The position numbers and the translations under genes were made by a program. Under the pieces are notes generated by a model. The model was not told where the DNA came from and did not search any database. It saw only the letters and a list, made by a program, of their open reading frames with translations. Shown here in pieces: positions 47,074 through 58,740 of a stretch of DNA of 64,000 bases. Location: NCBI GenBank assembly GCA_026874595.1, contig CM049317.1:41134401-41198400 (forward strand). The letters run 5' to 3'. How positions within the stretch are numbered: the first letter of the stretch is position 1; each line of letters begins with the position of its first letter. The DNA comes from Sipunculus nudus (lineage: Eukaryota; Annelida; Sipuncula; Golfingiida; Sipunculidae).

Positions 47074-47548
47074 AAATTCTCTATAGTTTGGTGATAATAA
47101 ACTTTGTTTCTGAGGAACAGGTTTGAAGTTGTAAGAATTTTAATTTAATTTAATTTTTTTTTTTTAATTTTAATTTAGATGATTTAAAAGTTTATATTTT
47201 TCAATGATTTCTGAGGAAAAAACATAAGGAAGTGACAACCTAATATGGCAATTAAGAATCTAACAATAAATCCCCCGTTTATGTTTCACAAAATTTTAGT
47301 CTCTTCACCATGATCTGACAGATATGATGTGTCCCTCCATAAGTAGCCCTATTTGTTTTAGCTGGTTATATTTTTTTGAGTGTTTACATGAAATCATCCA
47401 ATCAGAAGCTGTCAGTTGAGACTGTTTTTGCATGTGACCAATGGCCTTGGTTGAACTCATCAACCAGGACTCAGCAACCATCTACCACTAGTACCAGGAG
47501 AAACGATGACCAGTGAATTCATCTGTCAGGAAAAACGACGGAGCGAGA

Positions 47549-48372
47549 ATAGAATCCGGCCTACATCAGAGAAGGTGGAAAATTAATAAAGTTTATTGGA
47601 GTGATTTTGTGTTCTGTGTTGTTTTCTATGTTCTGTGACCTCCGTTCTCTCACCTTGGTTGTATGTGCAATCTGAAACATGAGATAAATACGTGAAATAT
47701 TAGTACATTGAGAACATGCAAAGATGTGATAATACAATGGGATTTGAACCACCGACCCCACACCCAGAAGCCATCTGCGTAACTAACTGTGCCACAAAGG
47801 CAAGTTGCAAGCAAGAGAAAAGCCAGGAAATTTAAGACTATTCAAACTATTGTGAATGAATAACTGCGCAAATGTCCACCAGATGTCGCTGTGTTTCAGG
47901 GGTGGATTCTCAAAGGTGAATAATAGTACATGTAATAACGTGTTTCAGTTGGGGGCTGGCTGCACCCACACCCCCGCTAAAATTCAGAAATGGTAAATGA
48001 GAATGTGAAGCAAAATAAAAAGCAGAATGTGTGGTAAAAGACAGTAGGAATAAATGAAATGGGGGCTGGCCGCCCCCACACCCCCGCTGAAGTCACCACC
48101 TTTGGATTGTTGTGTATGACGTCAGCTTAGTTTGTGCACAAGGAAACACAACAGGGCGAGACATAAAAAGTGATGGATGGATACGTTATGTCGTTAGTTG
48201 AAGTTGAGGTGAAAAGAAACAGCAAGTATATGAAGTTCACATATTAAGGACAGGACTGATAATACTTAAGTTTAAGTTACTGAATATTCTTTGATGGCTT
48301 ATGGTGATTATTAAATGGTTTCAGCCAGTTAAGACCCATTCTTGTCAGATGCAAATGTAGGCCGGATTCTAT
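47549..48372. repeat. 824-bp segment bounded by an 18-bp perfect inverted repeat
   Basis: ATAGAATCCGGCCTACAT at 47,549-47,566 is the exact reverse complement of 48,355-48,372. Inside are a tRNA-like pol III promoter and a two-copy GGGGCTGGC(T/C)GC.CCCACACCCCCGCT block (about 47,952 and 48,061). It could be a non-autonomous element; no target duplication was confirmed. Confidence 0.6.
47735..47801 (-). ncRNA. tRNA-derived SINE head (pol III A and B boxes)
   Basis: On the minus strand TGGCACAGTTAG (47,783-47,794) fits the A box and GGTTCAAATCC (47,740-47,750) fits the B box, with about 32 nt between. The sequence starts GCCTTTG. T and acceptor stems do not pair properly, so this is a tRNA-derived SINE or tRNA pseudogene, not a working tRNA. 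Confidence 0.5.
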
Positions 48373-48842
48373 ACTTGGGCCAAAACGACAACCAGCAACG
48401 TACTATCTGGAAGAAAACTAATATTGGAACGATACAGAGAATACGTTCCGTAATTTTTATTTTACATATAGCTTTACCTTCCCGAAAAGGTATTTTATAA
48501 TTCTTTCATATATGAAATATTAATATAAATACGTAAATTTTTATTGTTAAATTTCATTAGAAAACCCCCCCTTTTGGTACATATGGAAGAGAAAAGCGGC
48601 AAAAATTGTGACTTTAACATCTCAATGTCAGCAACTTACTGAATAACGTTACGGTGGATTAGATACAATTTTCATATTTTTTCATACTCATTGACTTTGT
48701 TTCATCAAACATCATGATCATAGTTAATGATGATCATGCTTTTCTCAATTGTTAAGCATAGCTAGTATTGATCAGGTTTTCCTCAAGCATTTAACATGGC
48801 TATAATTCATTAATCACTCCTACTTTTCACAAGTATCAAACA
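48373..48842. other. Gene-free stretch
   Basis: AT-rich sequence; nothing supported. Confidence 0.6.
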
Positions 48843-49300
48843 TACCTAAAAAGAGACCACGCTTTTCTCAAGTGTTAAGCACAACAAAAATCTGACTGTG
48901 CTTTTCTCAAGTGTTAAGCACAACAAAAAACAGACTGTGCTTTTCTCAAGTGTTAAGTATAACAAAAACTGATTGTGCTTTTTTTCAAGTGTTAAGCATA
49001 ACAAAAAACCGACCATGCTTTTCTCAAGTGTTAAGCATAACAAAAAACTGACCGTGCTTTTCTCAAGTGTTAAGCACACCTAAAAACTAACAGTGCTTTT
49101 CTCAAGTTCTAAGCAAAACAAAAAACTGACCATGCTTTTCTCAAGTGTTAAGCACATCAAAAATCTGACCGTGCTTTTCTCAAGTGTTAAGCACAACAAA
49201 AAACTGACTGTGCTTTTTTCAAGCGTTATTAGCACACCTAAAAACTGACCGTGCTTTTCTCAAGTGTTAAGCATACCACAACACTGACCGTGCTTTTCTC
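48843..49300. repeat. 39-40-bp minisatellite, about 12 copies
   Basis: Unit GTGCTTTTCTCAAGTGTTAA continuing GCACAACAAAAAACTGACC. Each unit holds the inverted pair GTGCTT/AAGCAC. An open frame on the minus strand is a 13-residue periodic translation of the array. Confidence 0.95.
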
Positions 49301-49315
49301 ATATGCATGTGGGTG

Positions 49316-49822
49316 TTAGAGTAGGGCGGTTGGATCCGTGGGGACCATCCACATTTAAGTGAGACAGGGAAAGTATCTAGGGGACTATCCACAATTTTTG
49401 ATTCAGTGAGGATGGATCCGTGTGGACCGTCCACAACCTAGTAAGCCATAGAGGAGGGTCCTGTGGGGATCATCCACAATTTAATGATTAAGGAGGATGG
49501 ATCCGCGGGGATCATCCACTATTTAGCGAGTCAGTGAGGACTTATGCATGGGGTCCATCCACCATTAAATGAGACGGGGGATAGATCTGTGGAGATCATC
49601 CACAATTTAGCGAGTCAGGGAGGAAGGATCAATGGGGACCATCCACAATTTAATGATTCAGGGAGGATGGACCTGTGGGGACCAATTCCACCACTTAGTT
49701 AGCCAGGGAGGATGGATCCATGGGGACCATCTACAATTTAGTTAGTCAGTGAGGATGGATCCGTGGGGACCATCCACCATTAAGTAAGACTGGGGTTAGA
49801 TCTTTGGAAATCTTCCACAATT
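49316..49822. repeat. ~45-bp satellite, left block
   Basis: Units of about 40-50 bp contain GGATGGATCCGTGGGGACC followed by ATCCACAATTTAGTGAGTCAG. The two halves GGATGG-TCC and GGA-CCATCC of each unit can pair. The same satellite resumes at 56,183. Confidence 0.9.
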
Positions 49823-49824
49823 GA

Positions 49825-49927
49825 TATATACAAGACATTTTCTGTAGAACAGAGATCTACTATAATTCATTCTTACCAAAATCTATAAGATTATGGAATA
49901 AATTAGATGAAAGACTTAAGGCTTTAA
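49825..49927 (+). pseudogene. LINE ORF2 C-terminal fragment, left part
   Basis: The plus frame gives CRTEIYYNSFLPKSIRLWNK followed by LDERLKALN. This is the 'NSFxPxxIRLWN' block common near the C-terminus of jockey/CR1-type non-LTR retrotransposon ORF2. It starts abruptly inside the satellite (5' truncation) and breaks at TTAA (49,924-49,927). Confidence 0.7.
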
Positions 49928-52900
49928 ACTCCAATAACTCCCGCCAGGGCGCGCGGTTTGTCACGGGCCTGTAGTTCAAAGGCGCCCGCCCGGGCGCGCT
50001 AAAGCCCATTTTACATACCCGTAATTGGGGCAAGTTTTGGGGGTGAAATGTCTATTGTCATCCATCATATTTGTACTTAAATGAAAGAGAAAAACGTCAA
50101 GTGTTGTTCTAACATGTGACCAAGATCCAAACTGGCGCGAACGCAGACTTGTTGGAAAAATATAAAAATGATTGACTTTCACTCACGTGGCCTTGTTACG
50201 TGGGCCCTGGTAACATGTCCGCTGCGAGAGTAAAATCAGACACCTACGCTAAATTCATCAGAAATCGGTAAATTACCAAATGTTGGCAATCAATCCTGGT
50301 GACAAAATCAAGTGCAGTGTGTTTACAGATTTAACTTCCGTTAAACATTTCCAAGATCATATATTATCCCCTTTTTTATTGGTTTAACTTGTGACCAATG
50401 ATCGCCGTCCGACTGACTGACGCGTCTGACAGACACCACGCACGTGATCTGCGTGACCTCCTTACTGTGTCATGTACTGGCACTGGAAAACCATTTTTAA
50501 CCGATATCATATAATAAAATGAGTATTTATTTTAAATATTAACTTATTTTCTTAACTAAAAATCGAAGGTACTGTCATATATCATGTCGTATATATATGT
50601 GATGTCTGATTGTTTACTAGTGATCATTTCTGTGCCAAACATTCTATGTACAATCGTAATCGGGCACAATCGGCCGTGCACGAGAACTGTCAATCATTCT
50701 AAGAGGCTTTTTGGATTGAAAATAACATTAATACCGTCTTAAATTAGAAACAGCCATATATTATAGGGATATAGTTAATTTTCCAGTTAAAATATTAAGA
50801 TAACTTTATACTCCATGAAATATTGAAGTAATTATTTTACGACGTACGTGGAACTGTACGCCTATACACCCAGATCCTTGAATATGTAAAACAAGACAGT
50901 AAGTGACTTATACGCTTGAACAAATATGTATTAATACGGTTTTAACACATACTGAACAGATTTTACAAATTTTTATATGTGTAGTACTTCCTGTATATGT
51001 ATAGGCTACATGTGTACGTGCACGTGTGCGCTTTTGTGTGTGTGTGTATATATATATATAGGCCTATGTGCGTATTATAATTTTCATTAGTGATTGAAAA
51101 AAGCACCAGTAGTTGTCACTGCCAGTGAAACAGATTTTGGGCGGAGCTGCAAAACATCTTTAAATATATATGGCACATAGCAAACTAAATTTAAAAAATA
51201 TAACCTATTATATTATGAATTGAAGTAAATAATTATTTTTTTTTTTGTAATACGTTTGCCTATAACAGGCTATTCATTGTTGTAAGGATTAGTACTGCGT
51301 TATAAATGTTTGTACCTTTTAAACATAAAATCTGATCACTAATACCAGAACTTTTAACTCCTTTTTATATTTCATCCATGAAAGTTTCTCAAATCGGGTT
51401 CATTTGCCGCCTATATTCATAAAAAATACATAACGTATACCGCAGCCTGCATATATATCGCATATACCGTACGTGCACCCGGTATAAACGCCGCTTTATA
51501 TTGATATCGCTCTCAAAACCCAGTCAACGCTTGCATGCATGGCCCAGGGATTGAATATGGAAAATGTGTCGTGGTCATGATAATCCTTTAAAGTCATACG
51601 GCGGAGTCAGTCTCAGTCATGATACATGCAAGAAAATGAATAAAATGCATTCGCCAATCTTAAATTAGAAGCTATAGCGTATATATATAATGACGGTGAC
51701 ACAGTGAAAGTAAAATATAAGGACCAAAGATGCGGACTTTCGATATGCATGCGCATGTTGTATTCAAAATGACGATCGAGAAAAACCATGCAGGTGGACA
51801 AATTAGACTGAAATCTAATTGTACCTTTCCATTGCTGTAAAATAAGATTTAAAAGACGCAGGTATACAAATATATCTATATTGCAAAATGTTTGATGGCT
51901 TTGTCTCAAACTTGCCCCTTTCGAAGACCTAAAATACAACAGGGTGTCGGCTTCTATTTTTACCCACCGACCTTGTCATTTTCACGTTTGATTGACAGTT
52001 TTATTAGCGCAAGGAAATTTTCCTATCACACAGAAGATTTTTGCGGAAAGACAGCACACAACATGTGGCCAACCAGACGGGGATTCGGAGTGAAAATTAC
52101 TAATTTAAATTGGCATCTATTACATTAATCATCAAAGGATAATGACATCATTTACAATGTTCGGGAACCGAACGACATGTATATAATTGCCAGGTGTAGG
52201 TCATGGTCCGCGTCTCTACAGCTGAGGGGACTGGTGAATACAAAATAAATAAATAAACAAACACCCAAGAGATCATAACTTATTAGAAGTTTTTGGAACA
52301 TTCAAGGTGCTTCTTAAGAATTATTGAATTGTTGCTGCATATTGTTTTATAATTAACTGGAACTCTGCCTCTCCGTGAAATCACCACCTTGCAGCCTGGG
52401 GAGACCGCATGCTTTCCTGCTGAAGCTGAAGTTTTATCAGCAGTGCATGATTTCTGACTATATGAGGGCTTTAATGTACAAAGTTTCATACGGAGGTTAC
52501 CAGATTAGCTATATGATTTGAAGTTAGGTCTCGTGTATACATCTAGTTAACCAAGGAATTGTGCATCTCAAAATTATTAAATAAATTTCCTACTTTTCTT
52601 CAAGTGAAGTTGAATTGAATAAATGTAATTATATATTATATTTCCATTTTATATTAATTTCATATGACGTAATTATGCTTCATTTAAATGTCACTGAAAG
52701 AAAGTGCAAATTGAAGACCTGGATAAGTGCATGAAGATATGTAAGCTTACGTGCAATTTTCCTCTAAGATACCAGAATGTACTGCTATGAAATCATAGTA
52801 ACTAGGCATGATTTTGATAAGCATTGTTGGACTTACGTAGGCCTATATATTTGAATAACATAACATACATTAAAATGTACTGTGAAAACATGTTTCTTTG

Positions 52901-53172
52901 GAGTTACTTCACAGTTTAGTATCGTTTTCTCACGTTTATAAACTTTGGTATTATGTGCATTATCCCCAATAGCACATTTTAAAAACACCTTTCCAACAAT
53001 AAAAAAATATTGATTTTCCGTTATTTTATATTCTTGTTAATAACGATTTGTTAACATTAATGTGCATAGGCCTATTTATTATATATGTAATAAATTATTG
53101 TTCCACTAGTACTACCAATGTTCTCATTGTTTCTGATCCCTGCGGGAAAGAATCGATTCTAATGCATACATA

Positions 53173-53240
53173 TTGCATGACGTGAGAGGATGTTTCCAGG
53201 TAACTCTTGCATGACGTGAGAGGATGTTTCCAGGTAACTC
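53173..53240. repeat. 34-bp tandem duplication beside a poly-C run
   Basis: TTGCATGACGTGAGAGGATG plus TTTCCAGGTAACTC occurs twice without a gap and is followed by C20 (53,240-53,259). Confidence 0.95.
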
Positions 53241-53330
53241 CCCCCCCCCCCCCCCCCCCACCACCACCCCCACAAAAAAAAAAGAATAATTCGACCGCCG
53301 GTCGGCACAGCATCTCATGATGCTTCTTAT

Positions 53331-53416
53331 AATAAACACGCCAGACTCAGTCACGTGAACCACGTCCATTTAAAAGACTTTACAAAATAAACACGCCAGA
53401 CCCAGTCACGTGAACC
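53331..53416. repeat. 31-bp repeat with E-box, two copies 55 bp apart
   Basis: AATAAACACGCCAGA(C)TCAG / CCAG, then TCACGTGAACC, occurs at 53,331-53,361 and 53,386-53,416. Each contains CACGTG. Confidence 0.85.
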
Positions 53417-54079
53417 TTGCTGATGTAAAAGTAGATACGATTGGGTGAGAAAAGTTTGCAGCGTCAGTGCGTCACCGCTGGCTGAGGGATGACGCGGTAA
53501 AATTGGACCGTTCAGGAAAAAAACCCAAACAGACGTGTCGTCTTGCATCTTAATTGTCCAGTAAATGTTTTATTTATTTTTATTTTTCCGTTATATTGAC
53601 TAGATAGGATAATTCTGTGACTAAAGTCTGCAAAACCGCCTCGTTAATGTACTTTGTGTGCTACATATTGCTGAATTCACTCATTATCGCTCAATCACCG
53701 TCAGCCGCGGAGCGCGGAGGGGCGGCTACTTCAAAAGACATTGCATGGATACCCTCAATTAAGAAAATAAGAGTTTTCACAAGTGTAAGACATATTTGTT
53801 TTGATTTTTTATTTCAAAATTTTAGTACATTCGCACTGTTTCGAATGGGAAAGATTTGGATATATCAACGTTTATTTAGGCTAATCGTTGATCGAACCAA
53901 GTGCACACCTGTTTACCTGTCGCACCTGGATTTTTACCAGTGCAGATAAACGCGACAGACCAACTAAACAGCAATTTTATTATTGCATGTAATGTTAACA
54001 AACAGGGTAGACACATTTTTCCAGATTTTATTTTAAAATCAGTCGGCGATTTGTTTATGCCTGCACATGTAAAAATATA

Positions 54080-55330
54080 TTAATTTGACATAAAAAGGTA
54101 TATTACAGGTAACCAGATAATTAGTGCATTTCACACCCATAAATTATATATTTTGCACATTGGACAAAAGTAAATAGTTTTTATTGCAATGTCCCTTATA
54201 ACAAGTATAATATATAATTTAAATTAAAAAAATGAGAATTTACCATTATTTACCTGATCTTACCTGTGCAGGTGAGTAAACTGTTACAGGTAGAAATTGG
54301 CAAAATTGAAATCCACAAGTCTCCTGGCTGTGCAGTTAATTAAAAGATAGTTTCTGCATATTGTTTTAACTCCTTCAAAAATTTCCTCTCCACTTTTAAA
54401 ATGAAAAGTTGTCTTTATATTCTGTACTTACAAAGGTAATTAAATCTGTTTAAGATCAAAGGTATCATTTCAGGTAACCCAATAAATAGTGCAGTTAGTA
54501 CCTATAATTCATAAATTTTACACATGGCACTCAAAATTAAGTTGTATGTTTTTTTTTCTCCCTTATTACATGTATAAAATATATACTTCATTAAAAAAAT
54601 AATTTACCTGTATTTACCTGAACTCACCTGTACAGGTGAGTATGTTTTTATGTGTAACCGTAACCAAAATTATCAATTTATGTTTTACATGTCTGAAAAA
54701 TCAAAATATAATGGTTTTACACAGTTGACACTTGTTTATCCATATTCTTCTCAGTCACTTTTCAGCATGATTTTGTCACTGCCACAGGTAATTAGATCAG
54801 TTGAAGAACAAAGGTACTATTCACATAGGTAACTTAATTACTGTATTAAAAGCACCTGTATTTATATCAAAATGAATTATACAGTCCATAAATAGAGAAG
54901 GTATTAATTTATAGTAACTATATTGATGAACAAGGTGTTTGCTAACATATTCAGAAAAAAAAATAATTTACCTTTACTTACCTGTACAGGTAAACATATG
55001 TGTTATATGTTAATAATCATAGAATGTGCTCTTTGGGTCAGCAAGCTTTTCAGGTGAAAAATATTTGATTTCCACAGAAAAATACAATTTACTTGCACAT
55101 TCTGGTTCGTTGGTGGTTCCCTTTCCAGTATTAAACCAAATCATTTACCTTTTTCTTACCTTTAATTAATAATTACCTTAGAGTGAAAAAAAAATCCTTA
55201 CATTTCCCTTTTTTTATCAAAGGGTTAATGGGTTACCTGAACAGGATGAAAGGGGTCATTTTGGTGATATACCAGTGAGTGGAAAAACAGTTAATACAGA
55301 TTTACCTGTTTTTACCTGTATATACCTTAG
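54080..55330. repeat. ~360-bp tandem repeat rich in TTACCTG/CAGGTAA palindromes
   Basis: Three to four diverged units share an AGGTAA(C/T)C(A/C)(A/G)ATAA(A/T)TAGTGCA start, ATAAATT(T)TTGCACAT-like blocks, then AATTTACCTGTATTTACCTG and a palindrome. Perfect palindromes are CACCTGTACAGGTG (54,625-54,638) and TTACCTGTACAGGTAA (54,978-54,993), plus a near-palindrome at about 54,270. AAAGGGTTAA occurs at about 55,219 as well as at the right end of the insertion. Confidence 0.75.
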
Positions 55331-55545
55331 TTACATACATATCAAACCAGGTATATAGAAAATAAATAAAATCACATAATGGACATATACCTGACAATAA
55401 AAGCTGAAAATTTCACAAAGATACCTTTAACGGTTACTGAGTTAATGTCTCTTATATAGATTCATGTCAAAATGTGGAAAAAATGCAAAATAAATCTGAA
55501 CAGTAGGAGTGTGACAATCCACAGGCTAATCTGAACAGTAAAGGG

Positions 55546-56182
55546 TTAAACACTGTCAAACCAGCAAATCACTTCAATATAATATATCCAGGGAAATTGC
55601 AAGAAACAAACCACCAAAATACTTCAATTCAGGTACAAGAAAGGCCCAGATAATTCATACCCGACTGCGAACACAAAGCAGTGACTTAAACTACGATCTA
55701 TATAGAAGACACCTATCCAACGACCCAAAATGTCAATGTGGATACGAAACAGAAAATGCTGAACATTATCTGCTGCAATGCCAACTCCATGTCAATTCTA
55801 GAAATAAATATCTCCCCCAAGATATATCTGTAGAAGAACTCCTCTATGGTAGCTCATATGCAAACAACACCAGAAATGAAGAAATCTTTACATCTGTATG
55901 TTCATACATAGAAAACACAAACCGGTTCAAAACATAAAAATCTCCCACAACACCTCCAAAACACAGACATACAACTATAACACTTTCACTTACCAAACAT
56001 CCACTACCAAATACAACCCCTACCATAACACTGAATATTGCCATCGTTTTATGTTTTATATTTTATATTTTATACTAGAAATATTAGGGAGAGAGTCAAG
56101 ATAAGCTTTAAGTAGCTTGCACTTAATCCCATTGATGTCTGTACCATAAGATATGTGCATATTCAATAAAATATCTCAAACA
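55546..56182 (+). pseudogene. LINE ORF2 C-terminus and 3' UTR, right part
   Basis: The plus frame gives SREIARNKPPKYFNSGTRKA, then HTRLRTQSSDLNYDLYRRHL, then a zinc-like CQCGYETENAEHYLLQC, ending RFKT and TAA at 55,935-55,937. The order 'PKYFNxGxRK - HTRLR - CxCG..E...H.L..C' is the usual tail of jockey/CR1-type LINE ORF2 and continues the fragment at 49,825-49,927. A 3' UTR of about 245 nt ends TTCAATAAAATATCTC before satellite resumes. Confidence 0.8.
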
Positions 56183-56575
56183 AAATTGAGTGAGTCAGGG
56201 AGGATGGTTCTTTGGGGACCATCCACAATTTAACGAGTCAGTGAGGATGGATCCGTGGGGATCATCAACCATTAAGTGAGACCAGGGATAGATCTGTGGA
56301 GATCATCCACAATTTAAGGAGTCAGGGAGGATGGATCCAAGTGGACCATCCACTATCCAGTGAGCTATGGAGGAGGGTCCTAAGGGGATCATCCACAATT
56401 TAATGATTCAGGGAGGATGGATCTGTGGGGACCATCCACAATTCTGTCGGACCTGGGTTAGATCTGTGGAGATCATCCACAATTTTCTGAGACTGGGGGA
56501 TGGATCCGGGGGAACCATCCGCATAATCACTAGGACAAGGATGATGGTTCCGAGGGGACCATCAACAATCTTAGG
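56183..56575. repeat. ~45-bp satellite, right block
   Basis: About eight units of the satellite seen at 49,316-49,822 (GGATGGATCCGTGGGGATC, then ATCCACAATTTAA). Confidence 0.9.
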
Positions 56576-57001
56576 TTAAAAATCCAGTCACTTGGGGGGG
56601 GGGGGGGGGGTTTCAGCCTGTGGCGTGTTGTACCCCACCTTCCCGTCAGTGGGAAAGAAGGGATAATTGCTGAATATGTTGAATATGGAAATTTTAATGT
56701 TATTTTTAATAAACCTCGGACAGTTTTTCCCACAATTCCATGTCTTGTGCGCTTCTTTCAGCACTTCCAAGAACAGAGCAAGTGACTGGATGGGTATGAA
56801 TGATATTATCAAGTTTTGATTAATTATGGGATAACTGTGAGCAGGTTCGGTGTGTGCATGTTGGTGTGACAGAGCATAAATACAATTACTCTGCCCCAAG
56901 CAGATAATAATTTTATGCTCACCACACCATCAGTGTTTTGTGTGATGGGCGCCAATAAAAGGAAATGATACTGGGAGGGGGGGGGGGGACAGTACTAGTG
57001 T
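56576..57001. other. Gene-free stretch with poly-G tracts
   Basis: G runs at 56,594-56,610 and 56,977-56,988; nothing coding recognised. Confidence 0.65.
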
Positions 57002-57839
57002 TGTAGTATAGTTACATCAATAGGAGCTATTTTAATTTTGTTAATTACCAATTTAATCCTTCTACTCAGTTTAATCATCAAATTAGATTGGGATTATCAT
57101 TTTAATAGTTGTTAGGTCATACTTATATTCACCATATGTCTTAGCTTAGTTTCTGTCTAGGCCAACAGTGTACAGTAGACTGAGTGGCCAGCTCTTGGCT
57201 ATGATGACTACAGGCAGTATCATGCCTACATAATGAGACTGGTGTGTTTGTTGCATGTAGTTTCAGGCAACAAAGCTCTTTTAATCCTTGATGAATTCAA
57301 ATAAAGTTTATATGAACATGTAGATCCAGATAAGATGAATATGTCTAGCTAGTCAGATTTAAGTTATCATGTTCTAAATTTCAATTAGAAATATTTAATT
57401 CAATGAATTCAGAAATATTCTTAGGTGATCTCCCCTTCAAGTCTAGTTATCTACAATAGTATAAAAGTGAATTATAAGACACATGGCTAGATGCATGTAG
57501 CTGTTCATCATGTACACTCCATGTAAATTTGACAGTCATTAGCCCGTTCATTATAATTTTATAAGACTTTAAGTACATGGTAACAAACACACATTTTTGT
57601 AAAGGCAGGGCTGATCTGTCCTCGCCAGCAAAAAAAATATGCTTGTTTGGTTCACGTTCTCACACAGTATATATAAGGTGTCAGTGCTGGAATCCAGGAC
57701 AGAGCGACAGAACGAGAGAGAGACCCAAGATTGGGCTCAGCAGCCAGGCAGCTGAAAGATGTGAAATAACATCACTGGCAATAAAGTCTTTATCAGCCTC
57801 TGTAATGAGTCTGTCATGATACACAAAACCACTACTACA
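57002..57839 (+). repeat. 5' LTR of element 3
   Basis: 838 bp from TGTAGTATAG to CACTACTACA, ends forming a short inverted repeat. Contains a TATATATAAG box (57,668-57,677) and AATAAA (57,780-57,785) in the order expected for U3-R-U5. Confidence 0.8.
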
Positions 57840-57841
57840 TC

Positions 57842-57859
57842 TGGCGGAGAACCGGGGCA
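57842..57859 (+). promoter_or_regulatory. Primer binding site of element 3
   Basis: TGGCGGAGAACCGGGGCA begins two bases past the LTR end, the usual spacing. It resembles the PBS of element 2. Confidence 0.7.
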
Positions 57860-57879
57860 CCTCTCACAAAAGTAAGTTC

Positions 57880-58740
57880 ATGCTGACTCGACTTCAAAAA
57901 CTAAAAGCATTAAAAATTGAGACTGAAGAAACAACAGATATGGATGTGTTAGTACCACCAATATTCAGTGGAAAAAATGGAGAAAAGTGACTTTCTTGAG
58001 CAAGTACATCATTATTGTGTTTTCAAAAAACTGACAAATGAACAAAAACTTTCTTTGATACCACTATTACTTAGAGACAACGCTAAATCATGGTATGCAA
58101 ACCTCTCAGCAGAGCAGAAAGATACATATGAACACTTGAAAACAAAACTTGAGGACAATTTCAAACTGCCAAAACACAATCTATGGGTAAGAGAAAGGGC
58201 TTTGTTTAACACTACACAAAGCCAAAGTGAAAGCACAAATGACTTTGTGACAAAAATTCAGAAAGAGGCACAAGAAATTGGGTTGGAGGAAGGACAGATT
58301 GTCAGAATTGTGTTAGGAGGCCTGAAGCCGGACATTAAACCATTTGTCCTACAAAAGGAACCCCAGACGGTGGAAGATGTGTTGAATGCGGCCCAGGTGA
58401 TCGAGTCCTCAGTTCTAGCAACAACAGCAGCCAACACCCAGATGATGGACATGATGGAAAGACTGGAGGCCAAGTTTAACTCGCTGTCTGTGCAGATGGC
58501 ACGGCCAACCAGCAAGAGTGGCCATGGACCCTCAGCCCCCAGAAGAGAGTGGACAGGTACAGGTGGGAACCGACCAGTTGGCAGAGACAGGGACTTTCTT
58601 CGAAGACCAGTAGACTCAGAAAACCAGCCAAAGTGATGGTCATTATAGGCATGATTGTTTTGCCAAAAACCTAAAGTGTTACTTTTGTGGGAAAATTGGG
58701 CACATCAGGGCTATGTGCAGATCAGCCAAGCAGTATAGGC
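57880..58740 (+). pseudogene. gag: Gag of element 3, frameshifted
   Basis: The natural start is probably ATG 57,880 (MLTRLQKLKALKIETEETTD), which closes at a stop near 57,988. The frame then continues from 57,968 (FLEQVHHYCVFKKLTNEQK, LLLRDNAKSWYANLSAEQK) to 58,636. A further shift gives the zinc-knuckle region, with HYRHDCFAKNLK and a complete CYFCGKIGHIRAMC at 58,677-58,718. So there are two frame breaks, and a TAG closes the knuckle frame. Same two-knuckle layout as element 2. Non-functional as written. Confidence 0.85.

Larger units (their letters stand above)
49928..55545. other. 5.6-kb insertion inside the LINE; no recognised genes
   Basis: Flanked by TTAA at 49,924-49,927 and 55,546-55,549. 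The right end reads GTAAAGGG|TTAA, like a piggyBac-type terminus; the left end does not match it. The left margin has a CpG-rich direct repeat, CCCGCCAGGGCGCGC / CCCGCCCGGGCGCGC (about 49,940 and 49,987). 50,000-54,000 is mostly unique AT-rich sequence with several CACGTG motifs. The last 1.4 kb is a tandem repeat with palindromes. No transposase was found; open frames of up to 110 residues are unconvincing. Confidence 0.5.

Noticed and set aside
47735-47801. Functional tRNA gene on the minus strand
   Set aside because: A and B boxes fit, but T and acceptor stems do not pair; kept only as a SINE or tRNA pseudogene.
53617-53949. 110-residue plus-strand open frame with a hydrophobic start
   Set aside because: Looked briefly like a signal peptide, but the rest is low-complexity AT-rich coding without motif.
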